Positions 51,383 through 60,619 of a stretch of DNA of 64,000 nt are shown piece by piece. Under the pieces are notes generated by a model. That model was given only the letters and a program-made list of their open reading frames with translations. It made no database searches and was not told the origin of the DNA. Source of the DNA: Jeotgalibacillus terrae (GTDB lineage: Bacteria > Bacillota > Bacilli > Bacillales > Jeotgalibacillaceae); assembly GCF_016908195.1 (NCBI RefSeq), contig NZ_JAFBDK010000005.1, positions 1-64,000 on the forward strand, in the 5' to 3' direction. Position 1 is the stretch's first letter. Each line of letters opens with the position of its first letter. The translations under genes and the position numbers were made by a program.

Positions 51383-52489
51383 TTATCCGGTTGAAGGCTG
51401 CCGCAGACTCACCACAGTATAAGCAACTTCCTGTCCATTAACCAAAAGCACAATGCGATGCTCGCCTGGATAGTGGCGGCGAGTCGTCAGATCTGACCAG
51501 TTGTGTGTCCTTGTAGCTGTAAGGTGTGCACCACCGGATACTGTTTTGTTCGACAGGAGAAATGACTTGCGGCTTGTCTGTCCTTTGGCTTTGATAAAGT
51601 CGATCGCATATTCGATCCGAAGATATACGGGTTCACCCTGGCGGATCGTTACTTGATAATGGAACTCGCATCTCTCGCCTATTGTTAATGCGGCAGGCTG
51701 TACTGTTATGGAAGCCTGGGTGGTAAGCGCGGCGTCCATTGCATAACCGAATAATGCCATCGCCTGAGGGTTTGCGTGCTTGATTAATGTGCGGCAGCCG
51801 TGTCTGATGATCCAGTCTGTATCGGAATTTTCACCTGCCCACCGGCGTGCGGTTTCAAGTACGAGGTCAGGGTGATCCTTTGAAATGTCATTCAGATTGT
51901 TGGCGACACTTTTGCGTACATATAACGAAGCATCTTCTTTAAGGATCTCTAAAACTGACAAAACAGGTGCCGGGTCCTTCTTGAATACGGGCAGTGCCTC
52001 ACCCCATGGAAGACGGGGACGGCAGCCTTCACTGGCCAATCGCCGGACGTGCTCATTGGGGTGCTCTGCCCATGTGACCATTTGCTTCATGACTTTGTCC
52101 GGATCACGCAGTAAAAACGGTCTGATAGCAAATTCAGAAGATGATTTCTGCGTGAAGTTTTCAAGTGCACTCATAGAAAGGTCCCAATGTTCTTCTGCTT
52201 GTCCATATACAGCTACAAAGTCGGGGAAGAAAAGATAAGGAAATCCTGCACAATCATCCGCGATTTGAAACAGAATGTCTAAAGCTTCCTTATATTTGTC
52301 CGGCAAAAACACGCCAAGCTGCTTTGAAATCCGTCTGGTACGAGCTTTGAGTGCCAGGCTGTCCCACGTTTCATCCATGATCGAATTGATAAAGTCTGCT
52401 TGATGAAAAGCAGGGTATACCGATTGGACTTTTCTGCTGAAATCCAATAAAAAATCTTTCGTATATATGTCTTTTAATTGTGCAGCCAT
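51383..52489 (-). CDS. DNA alkylation repair protein (AlkC/AlkD-like HEAT-repeat glycosylase)
   Basis: A 368-aa protein. HEAT-like helical repeats (about 1-255) include HPNEHVRRLASEGCRPRLPW and YVRKSVANNLNDISKDHPDLV, typical of AlkC/AlkD DNA glycosylases that remove 3-methyladenine or 7-methylguanine. A C-terminal beta domain (about 270-365) resembles the Ig-like domain of AlkC proteins. It is monocistronic on the minus strand. No regulator was identified. Confidence 0.87.
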   Translation of the reverse strand: MAAQLKDIYTKDFLLDFSRKVQSVYPAFHQADFINSIMDETWDSLALKARTRRISKQLGVFLPDKYKEALDILFQIADDCAGFPYLFFPDFVAVYGQAEEHWDLSMSALENFTQKSSSEFAIRPFLLRDPDKVMKQMVTWAEHPNEHVRRLASEGCRPRLPWGEALPVFKKDPAPVLSVLEILKEDASLYVRKSVANNLNDISKDHPDLVLETARRWAGENSDTDWIIRHGCRTLIKHANPQAMALFGYAMDAALTTQASITVQPAALTIGERCEFHYQVTIRQGEPVYLRIEYAIDFIKAKGQTSRKSFLLSNKTVSGGAHLTATRTHNWSDLTTRRHYPGEHRIVLLVNGQEVAYTVVSLRQPSTG

Positions 52490-52955
52490 TTTTCATCATC
52501 TCCCTGAATCCATTATAAAAGATATAACCTCACAACAGTGTGTCATATTATATTTTAAAAGGTAGCGAATTTATAAAATCCCCATGCACTTCATCGTATT
52601 GATACAGTCAAAATAAGCAACATGATCCACCTGCAGATCATTTTAGCGGTGGATACATGAGTCATGTCAGCCATTAGTTGTTGTGGGAAAGATATGGTCC
52701 TGGGAAGACACCACAATAAATATGAACGTCATACAAAAAATATACCAACTTATTAAAGTACGCTCTTTCTGGCACGATAAATAAATAAAGAGCAAATTCG
52801 CTGAAAGATCTATTTTATTGAATCGGAGTAGCTGGGATGATCTGTTTACGGGATCAAGTATAGAAGCAATCTCACTCAGGCATTCCCTTTTCAGCAGCTT
52901 TTAGAGAATTTAATCTAATCACTACTTTTGACATAAAGAGTTTTGGAGGAAAACC
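52490..52955. other. Intergenic region between divergent genes
   Basis: 466 bp between the divergent glycosylase and GGDEF genes. It is AT-rich; no gene, repeat or clear regulatory site was found apart from expected promoters. Confidence 0.5.
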
Positions 52956-54578
52956 ATGCACGTTTCTTTAAGTCTTCAAGCACGCCTGGCTATTATATTT
53001 GCGATTACCACCACTTTGTTAATCCTTATTTTCAGCATCGTGTATGGTCAGCGTTCAATTAATCAAATGGAAAATGAAATTGGAAATTCATTAAGCGACA
53101 CAGCTTATATGATGGAGAATAACCTGAATCAGTATATGTGGTCGAGGTATAGCGAAACAATTTTGTTAAGCGGTTTGCCTACCATCAGACAGCCGGATAG
53201 TACCGAAGAAATCGAAGATCTGCTTGATCAATTGCAGTCAACGATCCCTTCTTTCTCCTGGATCGGATTTACAGATCAGAATGGTACAGTATTGGCAGCT
53301 ACTGATTCGATACTGAAAGGCGCCGATATTTCCGCTCGTCCAGTATATAAAGAAGCATTGGAAAAACCGTTTATCGGGGATGTCCATGAAGCGGTCCTTC
53401 TCGCCGACCTGTTGCCGAATCCGACAGGAGAAGCAATGAAATTCGTTGATATTAGTACCCCTATTTATGATTATGACGATCAGTTTATTGGGGTCTTGGC
53501 TACCCACTTAAGCTGGGAGTGGGTGAAAGAAGTAGAGTCAGCTATGCTTGATGCTGTCAAAAATCGTGATAGCATTGAATTCTTTATTGTCAGTAAAATT
53601 GATAATGCCATTATATTAGGCCCTGATGAGATGATTGGACAAACGCTACAGCTGGAAAGTATTGACTTGGCACAAACCAGCCAGCACGGTTGGGTAACTG
53701 AAACCTGGCCGGATGGCGGTGACTATGTAACCGGATATATGCTCGAAGATGGTTACAACGAGTACCCGGGTATGGAGTGGACCATTTTAGTCAGACAACC
53801 TATAGAAGTTGCTTTTACACCTATCAAGAAACTGATGGTTTTCTTTATTATAGCGGGCATCATGTTCGTATTGCTTTTTGCTGTTCTCGGCTGGTTTCTT
53901 GCTGGAAAAATTGCTTCTCCCCTTAAAAATCTGGCAACTGCAGCTGACAGGCTGAGATTTGGAGAACATGTTCAGATTCCACATTACAAAGGGATTTCCG
54001 AACTTGAGACCTTATCAGCTTCCTTAAGAAAGCTGATCGCCAATCTTACCAAAACAGAATCGGCTTTGGAAGAAATGGAGGAAGTTGCGCACAAGGATGA
54101 ACTGACAGGATTGGCAAACCGGTATGCGCTGGAATTGTTTTTACACAAATACACTCAAAAGTACGATAGAGCGATCGTTTTCTACATTGATCTGGATGGG
54201 TTTAAAGCAGTCAATGATACATTAGGTCATCTGGCTGGTGATCAATTACTCGTTCAAGTATCAGCCAGGTTGAAGGAGAGTGTAGGAGAAGAAGAAATGA
54301 TCGCAAGGGTAGGTGGTGATGAATTCATCGTCGTGCTGCATTACCCAATAGAAGAAATGGCTGCCAAAGGAAAAAGGATGGGGGAAACCATGCTTTCAGC
54401 AATCAGCGAACCCTACTGGCTGAATGGCCAATCTGCCTCTGTCAGTTGCAGTATTGGAGCGGCTTTCTGGACAGAATCAAGCGCTGTCAGCATAGAAGAA
54501 ACAATCAAGAGAGCAGATGACTCTCTATATCAAGTGAAGAAGCAGGGAAAAAATCATGTTCACTTTTATGAAGCTTAA
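52956..54578 (+). CDS. dCache-HAMP-GGDEF diguanylate cyclase
   Basis: A 540-aa membrane receptor. Transmembrane helix 1 (about 12-30) and helix 2 (about 288-312) flank an extracellular dCache_1 sensor domain (about 40-280). A HAMP linker (about 313-365) precedes a GGDEF domain (about 380-540) with intact active loop RVGGDEFIVV and DELTGLANRYALE start. It makes c-di-GMP in response to an external ligand that is not known. AGGAGG-like TTGGAGG lies before the ATG. Confidence 0.92.
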   Translation: MHVSLSLQARLAIIFAITTTLLILIFSIVYGQRSINQMENEIGNSLSDTAYMMENNLNQYMWSRYSETILLSGLPTIRQPDSTEEIEDLLDQLQSTIPSFSWIGFTDQNGTVLAATDSILKGADISARPVYKEALEKPFIGDVHEAVLLADLLPNPTGEAMKFVDISTPIYDYDDQFIGVLATHLSWEWVKEVESAMLDAVKNRDSIEFFIVSKIDNAIILGPDEMIGQTLQLESIDLAQTSQHGWVTETWPDGGDYVTGYMLEDGYNEYPGMEWTILVRQPIEVAFTPIKKLMVFFIIAGIMFVLLFAVLGWFLAGKIASPLKNLATAADRLRFGEHVQIPHYKGISELETLSASLRKLIANLTKTESALEEMEEVAHKDELTGLANRYALELFLHKYTQKYDRAIVFYIDLDGFKAVNDTLGHLAGDQLLVQVSARLKESVGEEEMIARVGGDEFIVVLHYPIEEMAAKGKRMGETMLSAISEPYWLNGQSASVSCSIGAAFWTESSAVSIEETIKRADDSLYQVKKQGKNHVHFYEA

Positions 54579-54767
54579 CATTAGTCATAAAGCATCATTA
54601 CCGTCCTTCAGAAAAATGAGTAACTCTGACAATATAAGCAGATCGCATAAGTAAGAATTAGAAGTGAGTGATTAACACGCGAAGGAAAAGTACCTGCTAT
54701 AACGGTAGAGATGAAATGAGCGTGTCTATTGGTAAAGAAAGCAGACTGATCTGAAGAAGGGGATTAA

Positions 54768-55484
54768 ATGAACAATTCTACAAGAGAGATATACAATCAG
54801 CTGGCTCATACATATCAACACGATATTGATGAGGGTAGTCCCTACAACGCTTTTTACGAGCGTCCGGCAATGATGGCAGCGCTGCCTCCACATTTAAAAG
54901 GAAAAAAGGTGCTTGATGCCGGGTGCTCTGCTGGATGGTATGCCTCTGAATTATTGCAGTACGGAGCTGAAGTGACTGGTATAGATATAAGCCCTGAAAT
55001 GGTGAAAGCAGCAAAGCAGCGTGTAGGTGAAGAAGCGACAATTCTTTGTCATGATCTGCAGGAAGCACTCCCGTTTGATGATGATGCTTTTGACGTCATT
55101 GTCAGCTCACTTGCGCTTCATTATTTAAAGGATTGGACGTACACATTTCAGGAATTCAACCGTGTGCTAAAAGCAGGCGGAACCTTATTATTTTCAGTAC
55201 ATCATCCATTTATGGACTACACCAGGCACAATTGTGAGGATTATTTTGACACTCAATCCTTATCAGAAACCTGGAGAAAACCGACGATCACGATTGATGT
55301 CAGCTATTACAGAAGACCGATGCAAAGCATCCTGAATGAAACCACTCAATTTTTTAGTCTCGATCAGCTGATTGAACCCCAGCCGCAGGAAAAAATGAAG
55401 GAAGTGAAGGAAAAGTCTTATCACTATCTCATGACCAGTCCTCATTTTCTGATCATTAAAGGGAGTTCGAGAAAGACAGTATGA
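54768..55484 (+). CDS. Class I SAM-dependent methyltransferase
   Basis: A 238-aa Methyltransf_11/25-type enzyme. Motif I is KVLDAGCSAGWYASELL (about 45-61), motif II is VTGIDISPEMV, and motif IV is FDVIVSSLALHYLKDW. The substrate is unknown. GAAGGGG lies before the ATG. It is monocistronic, followed by a long terminator. Confidence 0.87.
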   Translation: MNNSTREIYNQLAHTYQHDIDEGSPYNAFYERPAMMAALPPHLKGKKVLDAGCSAGWYASELLQYGAEVTGIDISPEMVKAAKQRVGEEATILCHDLQEALPFDDDAFDVIVSSLALHYLKDWTYTFQEFNRVLKAGGTLLFSVHHPFMDYTRHNCEDYFDTQSLSETWRKPTITIDVSYYRRPMQSILNETTQFFSLDQLIEPQPQEKMKEVKEKSYHYLMTSPHFLIIKGSSRKTV

Positions 55485-55580
55485 TACGATTTTAGGAAAG
55501 GGTATAAATATTACGTCTCATGTGATTAGTGCTCAAGAAAATGACATATGAAATAAAACGATAGATTTTGTGTAACTGAG

Positions 55581-55640
55581 GAACGTATATGTTGAGTCAT
55601 TCAAGTATCTGAATGACTTAACATATACGTTCCTCTTTTT
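55581..55640 (+). terminator. Long terminator after the methyltransferase gene
   Basis: GAACGTATATGTTGAGTCAT (55581) is complementary to the arm ending at 55632 around an 8-nt loop, a stem of about 22 bp, followed by CCTCTTTTTT. Its base resembles the hairpin at 51231 (ACGTATA). Confidence 0.88.
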
Positions 55641-55790
55641 TATGATGCTGAATCCGTACTGCCACAAAAGGATGTCGACGGCATAATAGATATAACTCTG
55701 CCCCCAGTGAAATTTTTTCAAAAAAAGTAAAACTATTCTCAGCTCTTTTCCGAATATATAACTGAGGCCTTGAAAGTGATGTGAAAGTGA

Positions 55791-56336
55791 GTGAACCGAG
55801 AGAAAAGATGGATCAGGCGGGTGCAGAAGTCCGCGCATGAGGAGAGTGCCAATCAGCTTGTGAAGCACTATTATAAAGAAATTTTTGCATTCGTCTATAA
55901 ACAAGTGATGGATGAACAGGAAGCGCTTGATCTGACACAGGAGGTTTGTATCCGTATGCTGCAGTCTATCGAAAACTATGATGCCGGGAAGGCGAGCTTC
56001 AGGACATGGCTGTATCGCATCGCTACAAACCACTGTATTGATTATTTCCGGTCGAAAAGCTATAAGACAGAAAGCAGGATTGATTACATAGAAGATCAGG
56101 ACGTTGAAAGTACGGAGAACGTTCTGGAGGGTGTGCTCAAAAAAGAGCAGATGGAGGGCCTGCAGGCTGTGCTTGCACGATTTGATCAGGACACCCAGTT
56201 CATTGTCCGCTATAAGCTGTTTTTAGAACAAAGCTTTCGGGAAATTGCGGTCAGCTTGAACGTTCCAGAGTCATCAGTAAAAACAAAGTATTATAAAGCC
56301 ATCCGAACAATACGAAAGGAAATGGAGGAGAGATGA
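55791..56336 (+). CDS. ECF-type RNA polymerase sigma factor
   Basis: A 181-aa ECF sigma factor. Region 2 is EALDLTQEVCIRMLQSIENYDAG and FRTWLYRIATNHCIDYFRSK; region 4 is FREIAVSLNVPESSVKTKYYKAI. GTG 55791 is used here; no strong ribosome site is seen, so the start is uncertain. It directly precedes a membrane protein (likely its anti-sigma factor) and an ABC exporter, which suggests it controls that operon, as in bacitracin- or antibiotic-sensing ECF modules. Confidence 0.9.
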   Translation: MNREKRWIRRVQKSAHEESANQLVKHYYKEIFAFVYKQVMDEQEALDLTQEVCIRMLQSIENYDAGKASFRTWLYRIATNHCIDYFRSKSYKTESRIDYIEDQDVESTENVLEGVLKKEQMEGLQAVLARFDQDTQFIVRYKLFLEQSFREIAVSLNVPESSVKTKYYKAIRTIRKEMEER

Positions 56337-56337
56337 A

Positions 56338-57096
56338 TTGGAGAATGATCCATGGAAGATCCCGTACCCATCTGATAAGGAGATTGAGGAGCAGACTGCC
56401 CATATTGTAAGAAGTGCATTTCCAAAAAGACGTTCTTTTTTATCGCAGGTCAGAGACATCAAAGAGCAGATGGGCTGGATGTATCTGTTTCCTAATAGAA
56501 GTGAGTTGATATTTACAGCGATTGTGATTGCTCTGCTAATCGGTTCACTGAGCTTTGTGGTGGCCAATGAATATGAGGGAGCCCGTATCCTTTACAGTTA
56601 TATATTCTTTACTTCACCGCTGCCGATTGTACTGCTCACCCTGTATGCCATGTATGAAAAGCGTGAGAAGCATGTCATGGCACTTGAAATGACAATGAAG
56701 ATTACGATTTTTCAAATCATCGCACTGCGTATGCTGAGTTTTAGTGGAGTGGCGCTGGTAGTGTCTATGACATCTTCTTTCGTGCTTGCAGCTAATTTTG
56801 ATGTGCCATTTTTACGTGTCTGGCTCATTTCACTGACCGGATTATTCAGTTTTACGGCTCTCCTGCTCGGATTGCTCACACGGGGAGATGTATGGAGAAG
56901 AACGTGGGGAGCGGCTATTGGCTGGGTTGTGATCAATGCCACGCTGGTGCTCACACATCCGGAAAACTATCGCCTGGCTGTTTTTGAATTGCCACTCATC
57001 ATCTATACAGGCATCCTGGCCATCGCAATTGTCTGGTGTTTTTATACGTTCGCACAAACAATGACTAGAAAGCAGGAGGGATTAGGATTATGCTGA
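56338..57096 (+). CDS. Membrane protein, probable anti-sigma partner
   Basis: A 252-aa protein with about 60 soluble N-terminal residues and six hydrophobic helices (about 60-240). It has no recognised enzymatic motif. TTG 56338 lies 6 nt after GGAGGAG and starts 1 nt after the sigma factor stop. The position between an ECF sigma gene and an ABC gene, plus a soluble head on a membrane domain, suggests a membrane anti-sigma factor (inference). It overlaps the ABC gene by 7 nt. Confidence 0.7.
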   Translation: MENDPWKIPYPSDKEIEEQTAHIVRSAFPKRRSFLSQVRDIKEQMGWMYLFPNRSELIFTAIVIALLIGSLSFVVANEYEGARILYSYIFFTSPLPIVLLTLYAMYEKREKHVMALEMTMKITIFQIIALRMLSFSGVALVVSMTSSFVLAANFDVPFLRVWLISLTGLFSFTALLLGLLTRGDVWRRTWGAAIGWVVINATLVLTHPENYRLAVFELPLIIYTGILAIAIVWCFYTFAQTMTRKQEGLGLC

Positions 57097-57962
57097 CGAT
57101 CCGCAACATTGGAAAAACATATGGCAGTTTTACAGCGCTGAAAGAGATGAATGTTCAATTTGAAAATGGCATTTATGGCCTGCTGGCGCCAAACGGAGCA
57201 GGAAAAACAACGCTCATTAATATGCTGGTTACGTTAATCAGGCCGACAAGCGGCGAAATTCTCTATGATGGGAAATCAATTCATGCAATGGGAGAGCGCT
57301 ACAGAGAGCTGATTGGCTATCTGCCCCAGCACTTTGGCTACTATAAGCATTATTCCCCGCGTAAATATTTACGGTATATTGCTGCGCTTAAAGGGATGAA
57401 AAAGTCAGGAGTGGAGAAGCGGATTGATGAGGTGCTTGAGCTCGTTGCTTTAAGTGACGTGAAGGATAAGAAGATGAGAAAGTTTTCAGGTGGAATGATC
57501 CAGCGGGTGGGGATTGCACAGGCTATCCTCGCAGATCCGCAAATATTAATTTTAGACGAGCCGACAGCCGGACTTGATCCGAAAGAGCGCGCACGCTTTC
57601 GCCACATGCTGTCTGATCTGGCCAGAAACCGCATCGTATTAATATCTACTCACATTGTCTCTGACATTGAATCTATTGCGAATGAAATTGTGATGATCCG
57701 TGATCAGACACTTCTATACAAAGGTGATATCGCAACGATTTGCCAAAGCCTGCAGGGGCACATTTTCGAAACGACTATGTCGTTTGATGAATTTCCGTCG
57801 TTCCGAAAAGACTATCTGACACTTGAAGAAAAGCAGGAGCAGGGCCGGATGATCGTGCGCTTCTATACAGAGCAGCCGCCAAAAGCAGACTGGTCGTCAG
57901 TCGTACCTGAGCTTGAAGATGTATTTCTCGTTAAGTATGCGAGTGAAAGCATGAAGGGGTGA
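57090..57962 (+). CDS. ABC transporter ATP-binding protein
   Basis: A 290-aa ATPase of the NatA/BcrA exporter class: Walker A APNGAGKTT, Q-loop LPQHFGYY, signature FSGGMIQR, Walker B LILDEPTAGLD and a switch histidine in STHI. The C-terminal 80 residues form the usual extra domain. It is in one operon with the sigma factor, the membrane protein and two permeases. The substrate is unknown; antimicrobial peptides or antibiotics are likely for the class. Confidence 0.92.
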   Translation: MLTIRNIGKTYGSFTALKEMNVQFENGIYGLLAPNGAGKTTLINMLVTLIRPTSGEILYDGKSIHAMGERYRELIGYLPQHFGYYKHYSPRKYLRYIAALKGMKKSGVEKRIDEVLELVALSDVKDKKMRKFSGGMIQRVGIAQAILADPQILILDEPTAGLDPKERARFRHMLSDLARNRIVLISTHIVSDIESIANEIVMIRDQTLLYKGDIATICQSLQGHIFETTMSFDEFPSFRKDYLTLEEKQEQGRMIVRFYTEQPPKADWSSVVPELEDVFLVKYASESMKG

Positions 57963-57966
57963 CGGC

Positions 57967-59199
57967 ATGCGGATGACCTGGTATGAAATGAAAAAAGCGC
58001 TTCTGTCACCTATTGTTCTGGTCTTAATTCTGAGTTGTATCGGATTGAACACCTTTCAGATCATCAGTCAGTCGCATGCAAAAGATGAAATCAATCTTGT
58101 TAACGAACTGATTGATATATACGGACTTACGATCACAGCTGACAGCCTGTCTCAATTGAATCAGGACCTGGATGACGAAGCGGCAAGCTTAGGTGGAACA
58201 GACGGAGCACGTGATTATCTGACTAACATGACATATGAAACCTACAATGAATTGTCAGCAGATGACAGGCAGTTAGTAGACAGGTTGTCGACTTTATCCA
58301 TGTACGAATCACTTGGGACATCACTCGAAGAACGGTATACAAGTGTGAATATGGATGAACTGAGAAAAGATCTTTATACGGGGTTAGATAAGAACAGTTC
58401 ATTTTCAAATTATATGGAGCAAGAATTCAGCGAGTGGGAGAAGAGATACGAAGAGATCATTGCAACGAATGAGTACAAACAATGGTTTTTCGCCGGGGAT
58501 TATCGAATACATAGTGAAATGTACCGAACATTACTGAAAAATATAGCGGTTCAAAGTGTGCTCATTGTTGCTCTCATGACAGCACTAATTGCGAACTATG
58601 AAGTGGATCAGCGCACACAGCAAGTGCTTTATCCAACAAAAAAAGGCCGCTCGCTGATGAAGCATAAATTTTCGGCAAGTCTTGTACTGGCATCTCTTAC
58701 CTTTTTCATTCTTGTCACTGCTGCATTCGGCCTGTACTTTATCGTGTATGATTTTTCAGGTGTCTGGAACTCGGTTGTCAGCAGCGGATTGAACTGGGAA
58801 TATAAGCTGCCTTATATCACCTGGTGGGAATTAACGATCTGGCAATACTTCCTGCTTGCAGTCGGAATAGAATGGATCGTTGTTGTCATCGTGAGTATCC
58901 TGACATTCACCATCAGCTTCTATGTGAAAAACAGCTATTTTACCTGGATTATCTGTATGGCATTGCTGATCGGTCTGTTTTTATATCCGGCGCTTTTCAA
59001 TGCATTTCCGTTCCTGAAGTTTTTGGCTACATTAAATCTGACTTTACTGCTGTTGAACCCTCATATGTATTTTTCAGGCGGAACGACTCTTACGATGGTT
59101 CAGTATTTTGAACTATGGAGTCTGCTCATCTGGGCCGTTATTGCGATCATTGTTTCACTTACCTCGTATCAAAGATTTTTGAAAAAGGATGTGTCTTAA
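57967..59199 (+). CDS. ABC transporter permease (first of two)
   Basis: A 410-aa ABC-2-like permease. The first helix (about 13-30) is followed by a large extracytoplasmic domain (about 35-190), then five or so helices to the end (YEVDQRTQQVLYPTKKGR is the usual intracellular turn). It starts 4 nt after the ATPase gene. It pairs with the next gene as heteromeric membrane unit. Confidence 0.85.
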   Translation: MRMTWYEMKKALLSPIVLVLILSCIGLNTFQIISQSHAKDEINLVNELIDIYGLTITADSLSQLNQDLDDEAASLGGTDGARDYLTNMTYETYNELSADDRQLVDRLSTLSMYESLGTSLEERYTSVNMDELRKDLYTGLDKNSSFSNYMEQEFSEWEKRYEEIIATNEYKQWFFAGDYRIHSEMYRTLLKNIAVQSVLIVALMTALIANYEVDQRTQQVLYPTKKGRSLMKHKFSASLVLASLTFFILVTAAFGLYFIVYDFSGVWNSVVSSGLNWEYKLPYITWWELTIWQYFLLAVGIEWIVVVIVSILTFTISFYVKNSYFTWIICMALLIGLFLYPALFNAFPFLKFLATLNLTLLLLNPHMYFSGGTTLTMVQYFELWSLLIWAVIAIIVSLTSYQRFLKKDVS

Positions 59200-59200
59200 G

Positions 59201-60337
59201 GTGCGTTTGTTTTGGTTTGAATTGAAAAAAATATTTTCATGGAAGCTGATTCTTCTGCTGGGGATCGTAAACTTCCTTCTATTTTATTTACTGTTAGACT
59301 CTAGGCTCGAATATTTTCCAAATGGACGACCTGCAAAAGATCTCTATGCGATTGAAAAACAACTGATCCCGCTCTACGGGGCACAAATCAATGAGGAAGA
59401 ATATCAGGACATAAAGAGGCTCTATGAAGAGAGGGTAAGAGTGGCCGACAAAATATTTGCCTCCGACCCGGAAGCAAAAGAATTGGGCATCAGCAACTAT
59501 CAGGATTTTCGGCAAATCGAACTAAATCAGGGTGAATTGGCAGACTATAGTTCAAATCTCAAATTCTATGAAGTAAAGGACATTCTATGGGAGTTGCAGG
59601 CATGGGAAAGCCTGATAGAAGGATATGAGTCCAGGGAAGAGTCTCTCGAAGGAGACATTGCTCAGACGACAGGAGCCCGCCAGGAAGTATTTCAACGCCT
59701 GCTCGAAAATGAAACCTACAGCTTCTACTCTGATGTTGTGACGATGGACTTCAAAAATTACAAAACCAATCTGGCAATCATCGTCTGGATAAGTGTTGCG
59801 ATCCTGCTGTCTCTTGTATATGTGAGAGATACCCGTGCAAAACTGGTACCTTTGCAATATACATCAAAGGAGGGGCGGGCAACCTATAAAGTCAAATGGT
59901 GGGCAGGCATGACCGCTGCCACTGTCTTGTCTGTAGCACTCACTTTATTTTATATGGCACTCTACTGGACAAACGGTACTCAAACTCATTTCGGTCTGCC
60001 GCTGTCTTCCTTTGGCTGGTTTACTCACTGGTATGATATGACGTTCCTGCAGTATATCGTTTTGTCGATTGGGATGATCTTTTTCTTTTCACTTCTATTA
60101 TCCGGTCTATCACTGGCGATATCAACGATGGCACCAAATACGATTGTGCTAATTGGCGTTCAAATACCCGTCATCTTTATCATGATTGCAGGCGTATCAC
60201 GGTACCTTATTCATGACATGATTAACGTCTTTAGACCTCAGGTTCTGACACCTGTCGCAACCGGCGTGTTTCTTATTGCAACTGTGCTAACTGTCTGGCT
60301 GGTGTGGAGACGCGAGATGAAAAGGAACATAATATAA
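59201..60337 (+). CDS. ABC transporter permease (second of two)
   Basis: A 378-aa permease with the same architecture as the preceding gene: helix 1, large external domain (about 40-190), then five helices; YVRDTRAKLVPLQYTSKEGR is the matching intracellular turn. GTG 59201 follows AAGGA and starts 1 nt after the previous stop; the earlier ATG 59189 overlaps that gene. Last gene of the sigma-ABC operon. Confidence 0.85.
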   Translation: MRLFWFELKKIFSWKLILLLGIVNFLLFYLLLDSRLEYFPNGRPAKDLYAIEKQLIPLYGAQINEEEYQDIKRLYEERVRVADKIFASDPEAKELGISNYQDFRQIELNQGELADYSSNLKFYEVKDILWELQAWESLIEGYESREESLEGDIAQTTGARQEVFQRLLENETYSFYSDVVTMDFKNYKTNLAIIVWISVAILLSLVYVRDTRAKLVPLQYTSKEGRATYKVKWWAGMTAATVLSVALTLFYMALYWTNGTQTHFGLPLSSFGWFTHWYDMTFLQYIVLSIGMIFFFSLLLSGLSLAISTMAPNTIVLIGVQIPVIFIMIAGVSRYLIHDMINVFRPQVLTPVATGVFLIATVLTVWLVWRREMKRNII

Positions 60338-60619
60338 TAGAGAGCGAGTCGTCCGATAGTATGCACGGTTATGTCCTTATCAGCGTGGTTTCCACGTTTG
60401 ACTAAAACACTGCTATTTATCTGAATTTGCTGTACCTGTCATAATCAAGAAATGAAGAAGGATTTGTTCCAGTCGCCAGTCTCTCTATCTATATTACTTT
60501 TTATTCCAACTATAAGTATATTAGTTCCGTTTTTATCAGCATTTACAATCCTGTCATTGTCTCTTTACAATCCCCTGTTAATCTTCTAACCGTAAGCTAT
60601 TTTGAAAGGAGACAGGGAT

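Noticed and set aside
52490-52955. Short frames and weak hairpins in the 466-bp divergent gap
   Set aside because: No ribosome site, conservation pattern or stable structure stands out.
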